Shown: positions 17,040-25,895, counted from the first letter of the stretch. The stretch is DNA of 64,000 nt from Litorimonas sp963972195 (GCA_963972195.1 CAXATH010000001.1:124001-188000); one strand, 5' to 3'. Notes: generated from the sequence alone by a model not told the origin. Numbers and translations: made by a program.

Positions 17040-18386
17040 TTATCCTTTTGAGTCTTTTCGTTTTGATTTCGCGGCCCGGTAGCGCTCGGCCCAACCGGGC
17101 TTATGCACTTGCTCTGCCCGGGCAATCGCCAAGGCGTTATCCGGTACGTCTTTAGTGATCACGCCCCCGGACCCCAGATATGCGCCTTTGCCTATCGTGA
17201 CTGGCGCGACCAAAGAAGAGTTCGTGCCTATAAAGGCCCCGTCTTTAATATTGGTTTTGTGCTTGTCGTAACCGTCATAGTTACAAGTGATGGTACCAGC
17301 GCCGATATTAACCCCCGCCCCTATTTCTGCGTCACCAATATAGGAGAGGTGATTGATTTTGCTGCCAATTCCAACAGTCGCCTTTTTGGTTTCAACGAAA
17401 TTACCGACCTTAGTGTCACTATGAAGTATTGTGCCGGGACGAAGTCGGGCGAATGGGCCGATTTGAGCGCCCTCCCCAATTTCGGCGCCCTCAATGTGAC
17501 TAAAACTATGGATTACGGCACCAGAACGGATTGTTACGCCGGGGCCGAACACCACATTGGCATCGACTGTGACATCTTTTTCCAAAACGGTGTCATATGA
17601 GAAAAAGACGGTTTCGGGATGTTTCAAACTCACCCCGTTCTGCATGGCATTTTCGCGCATGACCTTTTGAAATGACGCTTCGGCATTGGCTAGGTCTGTT
17701 CGATCATTGACGCCCAGCACTTCATTTTCATCGGCCGTAATAACTTCCGACCGCTTGCCGGATGACTTCAGTATCTCAACAATATCAGTAAGATAGTACT
17801 CATTCTTCGCGTTATTATTTCCAACCTTGGAAATGGCATCGAAGATGGACCTACAGTCCCCCGCCATCACACCGCTATTACAAATATCAATCTTGAGCTG
17901 CTCTTCGGAGCTGTCTTTCGCCTCAACAATTGAATGGAGAGATCCGTCTCCCTCGACGACTAAGCGGCCATAGGAGCCCGGATTTGCGGCCTTAAAGCCC
18001 ATGACAACAAGGTCAGCGCTATCCTCTAACCGCTCGAACACTTTTGATAATGTTTCTGGCCGGATAAGGGGCGTATCGGCGTAAAGCACGACAACCTGCC
18101 CATCAAATTTGCCCAGCGCTTCGCGGGCTGCGTCGACGGCGTGAGCTGTTCCAAGCTGAGGCTCCTGCACCGCTATGTCAAAACCAAGTTTCTCCGCCGC
18201 AGCCCTGACATCCGCATTCCCCTCGCCGACCACGCAAATCGTCTTGTTAACGCCGGCCGTGGCGGCCAACGCGCCGACCCACTCCAGAAGGGGGCGGCGG
18301 CCTATCGGATGCAGTACTTTGGACATGTTCGACTGCATGCGTGTGCTTTTTCCGGCGGCGAGAATAATGGCGGCACGATTTGGCAT
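17040..18386 (-). CDS. glmU: Bifunctional UDP-GlcNAc pyrophosphorylase / glucosamine-1-phosphate N-acetyltransferase
   Basis: GlmU acetylates glucosamine 1-phosphate and then uridylylates it, supplying UDP-GlcNAc for peptidoglycan and lipopolysaccharide. The 448-residue protein has the nucleotidyltransferase signature IILAAGKSTRMQSNMSK at the N-terminus, GTAHAVDAA, and a left-handed beta-helix C-terminal half rich in hexapeptides (IGAGVNIGAGTITCNYDGYD). The start at 18386 gives the family length and has AGGA five bases upstream; the open frame further upstream enters the divergent promoter region shared with gph. Confidence 0.96.
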   Translation of the reverse strand: MPNRAAIILAAGKSTRMQSNMSKVLHPIGRRPLLEWVGALAATAGVNKTICVVGEGNADVRAAAEKLGFDIAVQEPQLGTAHAVDAAREALGKFDGQVVVLYADTPLIRPETLSKVFERLEDSADLVVMGFKAANPGSYGRLVVEGDGSLHSIVEAKDSSEEQLKIDICNSGVMAGDCRSIFDAISKVGNNNAKNEYYLTDIVEILKSSGKRSEVITADENEVLGVNDRTDLANAEASFQKVMRENAMQNGVSLKHPETVFFSYDTVLEKDVTVDANVVFGPGVTIRSGAVIHSFSHIEGAEIGEGAQIGPFARLRPGTILHSDTKVGNFVETKKATVGIGSKINHLSYIGDAEIGAGVNIGAGTITCNYDGYDKHKTNIKDGAFIGTNSSLVAPVTIGKGAYLGSGGVITKDVPDNALAIARAEQVHKPGWAERYRAAKSKRKDSKG

Positions 18387-18495
18387 AAAGTCCTGGGCGT
18401 TTGACAAATACAGGGTTTCTACTATCGCATTGGGCTTAGCGAAAGTTCGGGGAGACTGCACCCGATAATTTAAGTTTAACTGAGGTCTTTCTCTC

Positions 18496-19206
18496 ATGAC
18501 AGTTCTGACTTCGAAGAAACCGGCGTCTGCGTCTGCCTCCCTTCCCTATAGAGACTTCATTCTCTGTCTCGATCTGGACGGCACCTTGGTTGACACCGCG
18601 CCCGACTTGATTCGGGTTACAAATGAAACGATTGCGTTGGAGGGTCTTCCCAAAACACATTTCAAAACCGCTCGGCGAGAAGTCGGGTATGGATCCAAAA
18701 AATTGATCGCCAGCGCGATGAAGCGGGAGGGTCACACCGTTTCGGAGGGACGTCTGACCGAACTGCAGCAATGGTTCTTATCGCGTTACGCCGAGACATT
18801 ATCCGAACATAGCCGGCCCTTCCCGGGCGTCACCGACACTCTGCGTCATCTGCGCCGCGGGGGCGCGACCCTTGCTGTTTGCACCAATAAGCCCGGCTAT
18901 CTCGCTCGGCCATTGTTGGATCAATTAAAAATGACACAGCATTTCAAAACGATAGTCGGAGGCGATGAAGCGCCAAAAGCGAAGCCGGACCCTCGTCATT
19001 TACTACAAGCCGCAGGGACGAACCGGAGGGGGAAACGAATAGTCATGATTGGAGATAGCTTTCCCGACATTCGAGCGGGTCATAATGCCAAGGTGCCGAC
19101 AATCTTGATGCGTTACGGCTATACGCCCATAAATGCGCACCGATTAAAACCGACATATGCGCTTGATAATTTTAGAGATATTCCCAGCGTCCTTACAAAA
19201 CTTTAG
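18496..19206 (+). CDS. gph: Phosphoglycolate-phosphatase-type HAD hydrolase
   Basis: A 236-residue HAD-superfamily phosphatase with all four motifs: LDLDGTLVDT near residue 24 (nucleophile and acid Asp), AVCTNKPGY (motif II Thr), the lysine in KAKPDPRHLL, and MIGDSFPDIRAG (metal-binding acids). A helical cap lies between motifs I and II. These features fit Gph, which clears 2-phosphoglycolate, though HAD substrate range is broad and other sugar phosphates are possible. It is divergent from glmU across 109 bases. Confidence 0.8.
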   Translation: MTVLTSKKPASASASLPYRDFILCLDLDGTLVDTAPDLIRVTNETIALEGLPKTHFKTARREVGYGSKKLIASAMKREGHTVSEGRLTELQQWFLSRYAETLSEHSRPFPGVTDTLRHLRRGGATLAVCTNKPGYLARPLLDQLKMTQHFKTIVGGDEAPKAKPDPRHLLQAAGTNRRGKRIVMIGDSFPDIRAGHNAKVPTILMRYGYTPINAHRLKPTYALDNFRDIPSVLTKL

Positions 19207-19221
19207 GTCTGCTCAGCCCAT

Positions 19222-19246
19222 AAAAAAACCGCCCCATGAAGGGCGG
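19222..19246 (-). terminator. Intrinsic terminator of the 66-residue protein gene
   Basis: Read on the minus strand, a six-base-pair GC stem (GGGCGG/CCGCCC with a six-base loop) is followed directly by seven T residues. This is the form expected of a factor-independent terminator for the minus-strand gene ending at 19273. In the gph direction the hairpin has no T-run and would be weak. Confidence 0.75.
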
Positions 19247-19272
19247 CTTGGTAAATCAAATTAATCTTAGAA

Positions 19273-19473
19273 CTATGCGAAGTTTTCAGTAGATTTAGTT
19301 GGAACGCCGTTCACCATATTGGAACGAACATCTGTGCGGGCAGACCGCATAGAGGCCAAAAATCCGCCTTGAACCAAGTTGATACGGACATCATGACCGC
19401 GTTCAGCCCAGTAAGCTTCGATTTGTTCTTTTAGTTTTTCAGCGCCTTCGCGCGTACAGTAGTCACCTTTCAT
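19273..19473 (-). CDS. Small conserved-type protein of unknown function
   Basis: A 66-residue, likely cytosolic protein. An N-terminal charged helix (EGAEKLKEQIEAYWAERGHD) is followed by a beta-like stretch (VRINLVQGGF) and a polar tail containing RSARTDVRSNMVNG. It has a good AGAGGA upstream of the ATG and its own intrinsic terminator, which together support a real expressed gene. Similar short proteins occur in Caulobacterales-type genomes as far as I recall, but I know of no assigned function. No metal site or DNA-binding motif is visible. Confidence 0.75.
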   Translation of the reverse strand: MKGDYCTREGAEKLKEQIEAYWAERGHDVRINLVQGGFLASMRSARTDVRSNMVNGVPTKSTENFA

Positions 19474-19806
19474 GGTATCCTCTTTCAGTTTTTTATATCA
19501 ACAAACGAGTTATGGGTCTCATCTGTTGACTGTTGAATCATCATCCGTGAACTGTAGATAAGCATTGACGCCACTCATTCAAGAAAACTTATAGGTTTTT
19601 CTTATAAATTCTTTGTCATCTTTATACGCTTAAATGCACAGCCCTCATTTAGAACGCGCCGAAATAGACGCTTTTTCTGAACAAGCAAGCACTTCACAGT
19701 GAAATTGGTTCGTTTCAACCTGACCCTTTAAGCTGCATAGAGCTCTTGCAGGGCAGATTAAATAAACTTAACTTATAAACACAGTCTATAAGCAGTTGGT
19801 GGCGCG
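19474..19806. other. AT-rich intergenic region with repeated CTTATA elements
   Basis: A 333-base gap between the divergently read 66-residue protein gene and the XRE regulator. It is noticeably AT-rich compared with its surroundings. It holds CTTATAG at 19588-19594, CTTATAA at 19601-19607 (13-base period), a near-inverted AAGAAAAC/GTTTTTCTT around them, and the CTTATA/TATAAG inverted repeat listed separately. No RNA gene or convincing small ORF was found. It probably holds both promoters and the regulator's binding sites. Confidence 0.55.
19772..19792. promoter_or_regulatory. Inverted repeat upstream of the XRE regulator (candidate operator)
   Basis: A perfect CTTATA/TATAAG inverted repeat with nine bases between the arms, ending 14 bases before the regulator's ATG. 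XRE-family repressors commonly bind such dyads in their own promoters, and two further CTTATA elements lie about 170-180 bases upstream. Autoregulation is inferred. Confidence 0.45.
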
Positions 19807-20349
19807 ATGCCTAATCTACATTCACGAATAAAACAACACCGAAAAAAGCTCGGATTGTCGCAGGCAGATATGGCGGAGCGATGCGGAGTCAGCCAGCCAA
19901 CCATTGCGAATTGGGAACGTGGGGGACATATCCCGCGAAAGGACGCATTGGAAAAGATCGCCGACTGTCTAAACGTCGACTCTGTTTGGCTCCTCTCGGG
20001 CGAGCTTCCTGCAGGGCGTAGCCCGGTTTATCAGCACCTGAATACGCCAATTCGGCATATTCCAATTTTTGAATGGACGCCGAGTGCTAGAGCATTCGCA
20101 AATGCAAAACCGACACGTTACCTCAGCTTGGCCATTGAACTCGAAGAATTATTTGCGCTCGACTCCCTAGACCACGGTGAGTTCGCCAGAGATTCCATTC
20201 TGATTTTCGATAAGAATGCCAAACCTGCCGCAAATGCCCGGTTCTTGGCTCGAAAAGGCGATGTCATGTCACTTTCGGACGGGGCCGGATTGGAGAACTC
20301 CAATTTAAAGCCTGTCGGGCGGCTCATTTACTCCATACAATCGCATTGA
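19807..20349 (+). CDS. XRE-family helix-turn-helix regulator with an S24-like C-terminal region
   Basis: A 180-residue protein. Residues 6-62 form a clear XRE/Cro-type HTH (IKQHRKKLGLSQADMAERCG, then VSQPTIANWERG). Residues 80-180 resemble the beta-rich LexA/S24 fold (start HIPIFEWTP, end GRLIYSIQSH), but no convincing Ser-Lys peptidase dyad is visible, so self-cleavage is doubtful. The domain may sense a ligand or only dimerise. There are no phage genes nearby, so it is probably a chromosomal stress or lipid regulator rather than a prophage repressor. It is convergent with the lipid-island hydroxylase gene, 26 bases away. Confidence 0.8.
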   Translation: MPNLHSRIKQHRKKLGLSQADMAERCGVSQPTIANWERGGHIPRKDALEKIADCLNVDSVWLLSGELPAGRSPVYQHLNTPIRHIPIFEWTPSARAFANAKPTRYLSLAIELEELFALDSLDHGEFARDSILIFDKNAKPAANARFLARKGDVMSLSDGAGLENSNLKPVGRLIYSIQSH

Positions 20350-20375
20350 GGGCTGCCTAACCGCAATCAGAGTCA

Positions 20376-21194
20376 CTACTCACGCTGTTCAGCAGGGTCT
20401 GACATCGCTTCCATATTTGCATCGGCTTGACGAATAGCCGCCTCAAGACGATCTTCCGCGGTCTGCAGGTTCTTTTTCGGGTCCTGATAAAAAGCCGTGA
20501 GCTTCATAATTTGAAGGAAAGTCTTGTTCAAGAAACGACCCCAAAATTTCATCGGGCGGTCAAAATCGAACAATAAAATGACGCGTTCTTCATCCGTATC
20601 ATTCCAGACTTCGTGCTCAAACGTATCGTCAAAGACAAAAATTTCGCCTTCTTTCCAAGCCGTGATGGTGTCATCGACCCGAATCCGGCACTTTTCGCGA
20701 TCTTTTGGAATGATGAGGCCAATATGGGACCGAAGAATACCCTTGGTTACGCCTTTATGTGCCGGAATATGGTAACCAGGGGCAAGTATGGAGAACATAG
20801 CGGTTTGTAAATTCGGAACCCGCTCGAGTATCTCAGCCGTTTTGGGTGCTAAGGACGCATTTTTCTCCAAGCGTTCTCCAAAACCGAATATGACAAAAGT
20901 CTTCCAGTTCTGCTCTTTTGCCAGCCGATATTGATCAGGGGATATTTCCTGAAAACCAGGTATCGCTTCGCGAAACTTCAAGACCTCTTTGGCCTCGGCC
21001 TGAATCGTTTTCCAGTTATCTGTAAATTCGCTCAGAAACGGAAAATAAGAATTATCGATTTTTGGCGTATCCGGAACAAGGGATTGCTTTGACTGAAAGG
21101 CCGCAATTTTGCGAACCAGCTTCTTGCCAGTCTTTTTGACGAAAGCCCGGCGCGGATTTGTAAGGTTTTTAGGTTTGTCGACTGTCTCTACCAT
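20376..21194 (-). CDS. Aspartyl/asparaginyl beta-hydroxylase-family dioxygenase (LpxO/AspH type)
   Basis: A 272-residue Fe(II)/2-oxoglutarate dioxygenase. The two iron-binding histidines are in YHIPAHKGVTKG (His146) and FDDTFEHEVWND (His194), with a likely 2-oxoglutarate arginine in ERVILLFDFDRP (Arg204). Bacterial members include LpxO, which 2-hydroxylates an acyl chain of lipid A. It lies 12 bases after the cyclopropane synthase, at the end of the minus-strand lipid run. That points to a lipid substrate, either lipid A or the N-acyl chain of a ceramide; the choice is inference. There is no long membrane anchor, unlike classical LpxO, only a basic N-terminus. Confidence 0.75.
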   Translation of the reverse strand: MVETVDKPKNLTNPRRAFVKKTGKKLVRKIAAFQSKQSLVPDTPKIDNSYFPFLSEFTDNWKTIQAEAKEVLKFREAIPGFQEISPDQYRLAKEQNWKTFVIFGFGERLEKNASLAPKTAEILERVPNLQTAMFSILAPGYHIPAHKGVTKGILRSHIGLIIPKDREKCRIRVDDTITAWKEGEIFVFDDTFEHEVWNDTDEERVILLFDFDRPMKFWGRFLNKTFLQIMKLTAFYQDPKKNLQTAEDRLEAAIRQADANMEAMSDPAEQRE

Positions 21195-21206
21195 AATGGT
21201 CGCCGC

Positions 21207-22415
21207 TTAACCCGAAACGGCTTCATCGTCCATCATGTAATTCCGTGTAATGGGCGCTGCATGCACATCTTTACTTAGCTGAATCTGAAAATTCATATGA
21301 TTACCGTAAAGGAATGAGAATTCACTTATGACAAGGTAGAACTCCCACATACGGCAAAAACGCTCGTCAAACATGGCAGCGACTTGGCCTCTATTGGCTT
21401 GGAAGCGCTTCTCCCACTCTGCCAATGTATAAGCGTAATGAAGGCGTAATATTTCGCAGTCTGTGACCCACAATTTTGCCTTTTCAATTTCTGCAAATGT
21501 CTCAGAAAGCGCAGGAGAATACCCGCCGGGGAAGATATACTTTCGAATCCAAGCGCCCGTTGTCCCTGGTCCGCCCTTGCGGCCTATAGAATGCACAAGC
21601 GCTATACCGTCTTCGGCCAACAGGCTTTTGATTTTTGAAAAATATTCCTCGTAATGGGCCACGCCGACATGTTCAAACATCCCCACGCTTACAATACGGT
21701 CGAAAGTCTGATCCAGATCTCGATAGTCGACGAGCCTTAGGTCCACCTTATCTTCCAAACCGAGCTTCTTTACCCGCTCGCGGCCAAGAACCAATTGCTC
21801 ATCTGAAAGTGTCACCCCAACAACCTTTACGCCATAATTTTGCGCGAGGTGAATGGCCATTCCGCCCCAGCCGCAACCGATATCTAGAACGGATTGACCC
21901 GGTTTCAGACACAACTTCTCGGCAATGTGTTTTTTCTTAAGTCTTTGAGCTTCCTCCAAGCTAATGTTCCTCTCAGGCCAGTAGGCACAGCTATATTGGA
22001 GATCTTCGTCAAGAAATAGGCGGTAGAATTCATTAGACAGGTCATAGTGATGCTGCACATTTGACCGTGCACTTGATTTCTTATTCCGTTGATGCAGTTT
22101 CTTCAGTTTTTTAAGCGTCCGGTTCAAAACCTTTTGGATCGGGTGACTCCGTATTCCGCCTCGGTTGTGAAGGAAGACTTTCAATAGACCCCGTATGCCG
22201 CCCTCTTCGCAAATCAGTGTCCCATCCATATAAGCTTCACCGGCCCTTAGCTCAGGGTTTAAAAACAGTGTTCGGTAAAGAGTTTTATCCGTCAGGCGAA
22301 TGATGGCCTGGGGCTCGCCGCCGGGGCCATGAACGTGATGGTTCCCGTCCGCATCTATGATTGTTAACTGGCCGACTTTCACAAATCGGGACATCATGGA
22401 ATTTAGTAGCTTCAT
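21207..22415 (-). CDS. cfa: Cyclopropane-fatty-acyl-phospholipid synthase family methyltransferase
   Basis: A 402-residue SAM-dependent enzyme that adds a methylene group across a cis double bond in membrane acyl chains. It has the N-terminal lipid-binding region, the motif HHYDLSNEFYRLFLD, the SAM loop VLDIGCGWGGMAIHLA, and the conserved VSVGMFEHVG and IHSIGRKGGPGTT-type region that holds active-site residues. The length is typical. No strong ribosome site precedes the ATG; an internal Met pair at residues 7-8 is an alternative start. It lies in the lipid island upstream of the hydroxylase, so the two may modify the same lipids. Confidence 0.88.
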   Translation of the reverse strand: MKLLNSMMSRFVKVGQLTIIDADGNHHVHGPGGEPQAIIRLTDKTLYRTLFLNPELRAGEAYMDGTLICEEGGIRGLLKVFLHNRGGIRSHPIQKVLNRTLKKLKKLHQRNKKSSARSNVQHHYDLSNEFYRLFLDEDLQYSCAYWPERNISLEEAQRLKKKHIAEKLCLKPGQSVLDIGCGWGGMAIHLAQNYGVKVVGVTLSDEQLVLGRERVKKLGLEDKVDLRLVDYRDLDQTFDRIVSVGMFEHVGVAHYEEYFSKIKSLLAEDGIALVHSIGRKGGPGTTGAWIRKYIFPGGYSPALSETFAEIEKAKLWVTDCEILRLHYAYTLAEWEKRFQANRGQVAAMFDERFCRMWEFYLVISEFSFLYGNHMNFQIQLSKDVHAAPITRNYMMDDEAVSG

Positions 22416-22491
22416 CGCATTTGTATAAATGGACTAATTCTAATGAACACGCAATTTATCGTGAATAGACTTATCCACGAAAGTGAATGAC

Positions 22492-23712
22492 TTATTCAGC
22501 CGCTTCGAGCTCCACTTCTGCGCAGGACTGATATTTCAGGAATTCTGCAATAGAATCGGCCGCCACGGCAGACGCTTTCCCATCAAAGAACTCAAAAGTT
22601 TCTTCGAACGCAAAATTTTGCGCCGGAAGGTACTTATCGTGTGTAGTCCCTGCTTCGCGTACCGTTTCGATCAAATCCTCTACGCCATCTAGAACGGGTC
22701 CGGTTGTCCAACTCATATAGAAGGGGTTCCCAGCCCAATCGGCCTCATGACTATTGAGGAAAATCGTTGGACGGCGGCGCTCCAGAAACTCATAAACTTG
22801 AGAGCTGACATCGCCTAAATATATATCAGCGCTCCTTGTATAGGTCATATCGACGCTTTTGGTGGAACCCAAATCAATATGAATATTGGGAGCGTCATGA
22901 AAACGTTTAGGAAGGCTTTTACGAAATTTTACCCGTTTATGTTCAACCGATGTATGGAGTTTACGTTGAAACAGCATGATATGCGGCGCAAAAATCAAAT
23001 TTATATCCGGCGCGTTTAAGAAAGCCTCTAAGACCTCCGTCCCCATTTCATACCAAGATGATAAATGTGGATCGAAATGAGGATTGTAAATGACAATCGG
23101 ATTGTCATTGTCAAAAAAGTTTATGTTTGCGGGCGTATGAGGTACAAAATCGAATTTTGGATAGCCGCAAATTGCATAATTACCTTTGCGAATTAGCCCT
23201 CGCTCTAGATGACGTTTTTTTAGCTTTTCTCCGGGGACAAGGACGAAGTCAAAATCCCGAATCGATTCTTTCTCCGTGACAGAACGATCCCCTGCCCCGT
23301 GATGTGTCAAAATAAACTTGAGATGGTCCAATCCAAATTGTGACTTTAATAATAAAGACGTAGATTCCGGAACAACGAAGACGTCATATTGACGAAAAAT
23401 ATCGAGATTGTTTTTCAAAATGGCAATGCGCCGGGCTGGCGCGACAGCATTTGCCGCCTTCAAAACGCCTCGGTCCGCCTTGCCAACCTCAAGATCGACG
23501 AAACCAGCCTTCTCTACCAATTCGGGGCCCAACCCAGCTTTCACAAGCTGTTTTTGTTCATCAGTCGAAGCCAAGACGTCAATATCCAACTCCGGATACC
23601 GTAAAAGTAGCTCCTTCAAAATAGGCGCCGTATGCGCCACTTGATGAGGAACCTCGTGATTATAGATAAAACCGACTTTCAGGCTGGGAACAGCTTCTGC
23701 ATATTCTGCCAT
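22492..23712 (-). CDS. CDP-glycerol glycerophosphotransferase-like enzyme
   Basis: A 406-residue GT-B-like protein of the CDP-glycerol:poly(glycerophosphate) transferase family. It shows HHGAGDRSV near residue 128, CGYPKFDFV, VIYNPHFDPHLSSW, and the acceptor/donor region YLGDVSSQVYEFLERRRPTIF near the C-terminus. Family members transfer glycerol phosphate from CDP-glycerol in teichoic acid and related polymers. This is not a teichoic acid maker, so the likely donor is a CDP-activated small molecule made by the nucleotidyltransferase at 25.9-26.6 kb. I infer transfer of a phospho-headgroup to a ceramide phosphate. The ATG at 23712 is preferred to a TTG at 23760. Confidence 0.78.
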   Translation of the reverse strand: MAEYAEAVPSLKVGFIYNHEVPHQVAHTAPILKELLLRYPELDIDVLASTDEQKQLVKAGLGPELVEKAGFVDLEVGKADRGVLKAANAVAPARRIAILKNNLDIFRQYDVFVVPESTSLLLKSQFGLDHLKFILTHHGAGDRSVTEKESIRDFDFVLVPGEKLKKRHLERGLIRKGNYAICGYPKFDFVPHTPANINFFDNDNPIVIYNPHFDPHLSSWYEMGTEVLEAFLNAPDINLIFAPHIMLFQRKLHTSVEHKRVKFRKSLPKRFHDAPNIHIDLGSTKSVDMTYTRSADIYLGDVSSQVYEFLERRRPTIFLNSHEADWAGNPFYMSWTTGPVLDGVEDLIETVREAGTTHDKYLPAQNFAFEETFEFFDGKASAVAADSIAEFLKYQSCAEVELEAAE

Positions 23713-23800
23713 AACTCTGGAATCCCCTGTGACGCTTCTGTGACTACGGTTTAAAACCAATACAGTTTCAATAAAGTTTAAAATTCAGACTTTATTATCC

Positions 23801-24532
23801 TTAAGATAAACTTTCTACCTCAGGGTCGAAAGGCACAAACCCCTGACTGTCTTTCATCCAATATTGAATTTCAAAGCCGCGTGTTACGGCGACTGCCTCA
23901 AACTTTTTCGACGGATCAACGACAATTGGAACATCAACATAATCCAATACAGGCAAGTCCGCTTTGCTATCCGAGTAGAAATAGGTATGGCACCCTTGCG
24001 GTGCAATGTCTCCTAATAGACCTTTCACACGATCCAGCTTCGCTTGCCCGTAACAATTTGGTGATTTGAAGGTGTCTTTTAGCTCCCCGCGTTCTGTCCA
24101 GTCCAAGACTGTCGAAACGTAATCAGTTATATTGAGGTGACGAGCAATTGGCTCAACAACCAAGTCAACGGCCGCGCTTGCGAGCACAATGTGATGCCCT
24201 TTGGATACATGATACTCCAAAGCCCTGCTGCCCCCAGGCCGTAAGTTCTGAACTTCTTTCTCGGCAAAGTCTTCTGCTAGGGATTGCAACTTTGTTCGAT
24301 TATGGGACTGCAAGCTCCAGCGCATCATGGTTTTCTTTACGGCACCCCGAGGGATCTTTCCGCGTTTATATTGCCACTGAAATTTCAATGTACTCGATAA
24401 AAGGGGCAGCCATAGGTGCGGCTTGAAGCGAACCGTTCGCCAAACAAACCTTCCCCATGTCCCTTTTTTGGTGAGAGTGTAGTCTAAATCAAAAATAGCA
24501 ATAACGGGTATGTCAGTCTGTTTTGATGTCAC
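23801..24532 (-). CDS. HAD-IB family hydrolase (phosphoserine-phosphatase-like)
   Basis: A 243-residue HAD phosphatase of subfamily IB. Motif I is FDLDYTLT (nucleophile and acid Asp), the cap includes a hydrophobic WLPLLSSTLKFQWQYKRGK stretch, motif II is VLASAAVD, and motif III is YFYSDSKADLPVLD. The hydrophobic cap insert suggests a membrane or lipid substrate such as a lipid phosphate. The start is a GTG, with GGAAG four bases upstream, and overlaps the flippase gene by 20 bases. The substrate is unknown; its position in the lipid island suggests trimming of a headgroup phosphate. Confidence 0.75.
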   Translation of the reverse strand: MTSKQTDIPVIAIFDLDYTLTKKGTWGRFVWRTVRFKPHLWLPLLSSTLKFQWQYKRGKIPRGAVKKTMMRWSLQSHNRTKLQSLAEDFAEKEVQNLRPGGSRALEYHVSKGHHIVLASAAVDLVVEPIARHLNITDYVSTVLDWTERGELKDTFKSPNCYGQAKLDRVKGLLGDIAPQGCHTYFYSDSKADLPVLDYVDVPIVVDPSKKFEAVAVTRGFEIQYWMKDSQGFVPFDPEVESLS

Positions 24533-25895
24533 GCGCTTCCAGCCCTTTCAATACTTGTCGGGTCAGAATAACGACCAAAATCATGCCAATGAAATAACCC
24601 GCAACAACCGCCAAAGCTGATCCAATTTCTCCAAAATACTGCGTGAAGACAAAGAAGGCTATCACATAAACGAACAGCCCCGACGCTCTGGCATATATGG
24701 CCTTTTCCGGTCGATCAGCGGCATAAAAAACGGGGAACAACGGCGCGACTGCCGCAAAAAGAGCGGCGCCAATGACCAATACAACTGCCAAGGGGACAAC
24801 CCCGCCATATTCCGCTCCGAGTGTTCCCTCTATTATAAAAGGGCCAAAAACAGCGACAATTCCCGCTAAAAACATTCCAACAGCCAGTGAGACAAGGCTC
24901 GCGCGGGTCACGAGTCGGAGTATGCGACGTCCCTCGCCTCCGCTGACAATACGTGCCAATTCGGGATATATGACCTGATCCAGTAATTTTACGCCTTCCG
25001 AGAGCAGTTTGGCGATTTCTTCCGCCCATTTATAGATGGCCACAAACGCGGGGCCAAATGCGGCTCCGACCAAGAGAATAGGCAATTGATTGACGCCGGC
25101 CGCAAGAGTTGAATCAATGTTCGATTTCCAAACAAAACTCCACAGACCGGGTCTGGGCCGAAAAAAGCCGTCCTTAGCCTTGAAGACGGATTTGGCGAGT
25201 CGGCGCTTCAGAAGCTCAACGAATCCGAGCGCAACTTTGAACACATAACCTGACACCGAAGCGACATACCAGACGCAAAGAAAGCCTATCATTCCCCACC
25301 CCATAAAATAGGCTAAAATGGCTCCGAGTAGACGTATGCCCGGCATAACGATGCCTGCAAAAGCAAGTCCGTTGAATTTATCAAACAAGCGTAAAACCCC
25401 GATCGGTGTCCCGGTAATTTGGAATAAAACGACAGTTGAATAGGCGATCACCAGAGGTTTCAGCGTTTCTACGTCAAACCCGCCGCCCTGAGGTGCAAGT
25501 GCGGGATGGGCTGCCATAATGAGAGCATATAACTCGAATAGTAAGATTGCCCCGGTATAAGCCAAGACAGCTGACAGAACATCGATTTTAATGCCAAATT
25601 TGATCAGACCAGCTAATCTTTCCGGTTTCTCATTGTGTACATCGTCAGAGCCAAAACGTATGATAGACTGCCAGCTCTGGAACGTAGCTACCTCTGCGAA
25701 GAACAACATATAACCGTGCAGAAAAATAATTGTCCCGAAGCTCACCTGATTATCGAGCGCTTTTGCCGTAATGAGCAGGGTTGCCAAACCCAGAACAACG
25801 CCAAGTCCTCTCGCCCCCACGAGCAGCCCCGTATTGGCCGCTATCCTCTTACCGACAGTTTTATTAGATCGAATGCCCAAATCAGGAGTTTTCAT
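24513..25895 (-). CDS. Polysaccharide/lipid flippase-like transporter (MATE/Wzx fold)
   Basis: A 460-residue protein with about twelve to fourteen hydrophobic segments and a charged loop near residue 225-255, fitting the MOP superfamily (Wzx/MATE) that flips lipid-linked substrates across the inner membrane. The N-terminal portion carries GKRIAANTGLLVGARGLGVV, typical of the family's first helix. It overlaps the nucleotidyltransferase upstream and the HAD gene downstream, so it is part of one translationally linked group. I infer that it flips the finished or half-finished sphingolipid; O-antigen export is less likely since no O-antigen genes are near. Confidence 0.8.
   Translation of the reverse strand: MKTPDLGIRSNKTVGKRIAANTGLLVGARGLGVVLGLATLLITAKALDNQVSFGTIIFLHGYMLFFAEVATFQSWQSIIRFGSDDVHNEKPERLAGLIKFGIKIDVLSAVLAYTGAILLFELYALIMAAHPALAPQGGGFDVETLKPLVIAYSTVVLFQITGTPIGVLRLFDKFNGLAFAGIVMPGIRLLGAILAYFMGWGMIGFLCVWYVASVSGYVFKVALGFVELLKRRLAKSVFKAKDGFFRPRPGLWSFVWKSNIDSTLAAGVNQLPILLVGAAFGPAFVAIYKWAEEIAKLLSEGVKLLDQVIYPELARIVSGGEGRRILRLVTRASLVSLAVGMFLAGIVAVFGPFIIEGTLGAEYGGVVPLAVVLVIGAALFAAVAPLFPVFYAADRPEKAIYARASGLFVYVIAFFVFTQYFGEIGSALAVVAGYFIGMILVVILTRQVLKGLEARDIKTD

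Noticed and set aside
19634..19702. 22-codon ORF in the gap upstream of the XRE gene
   Set aside because: No Shine-Dalgarno and no recognisable feature; too short to separate from chance.
19807..20349. XRE/S24-like protein as a prophage repressor
   Set aside because: No integrase, phage structural genes, att-like repeats or lysis genes lie nearby; surroundings are chromosomal housekeeping and lipid genes.
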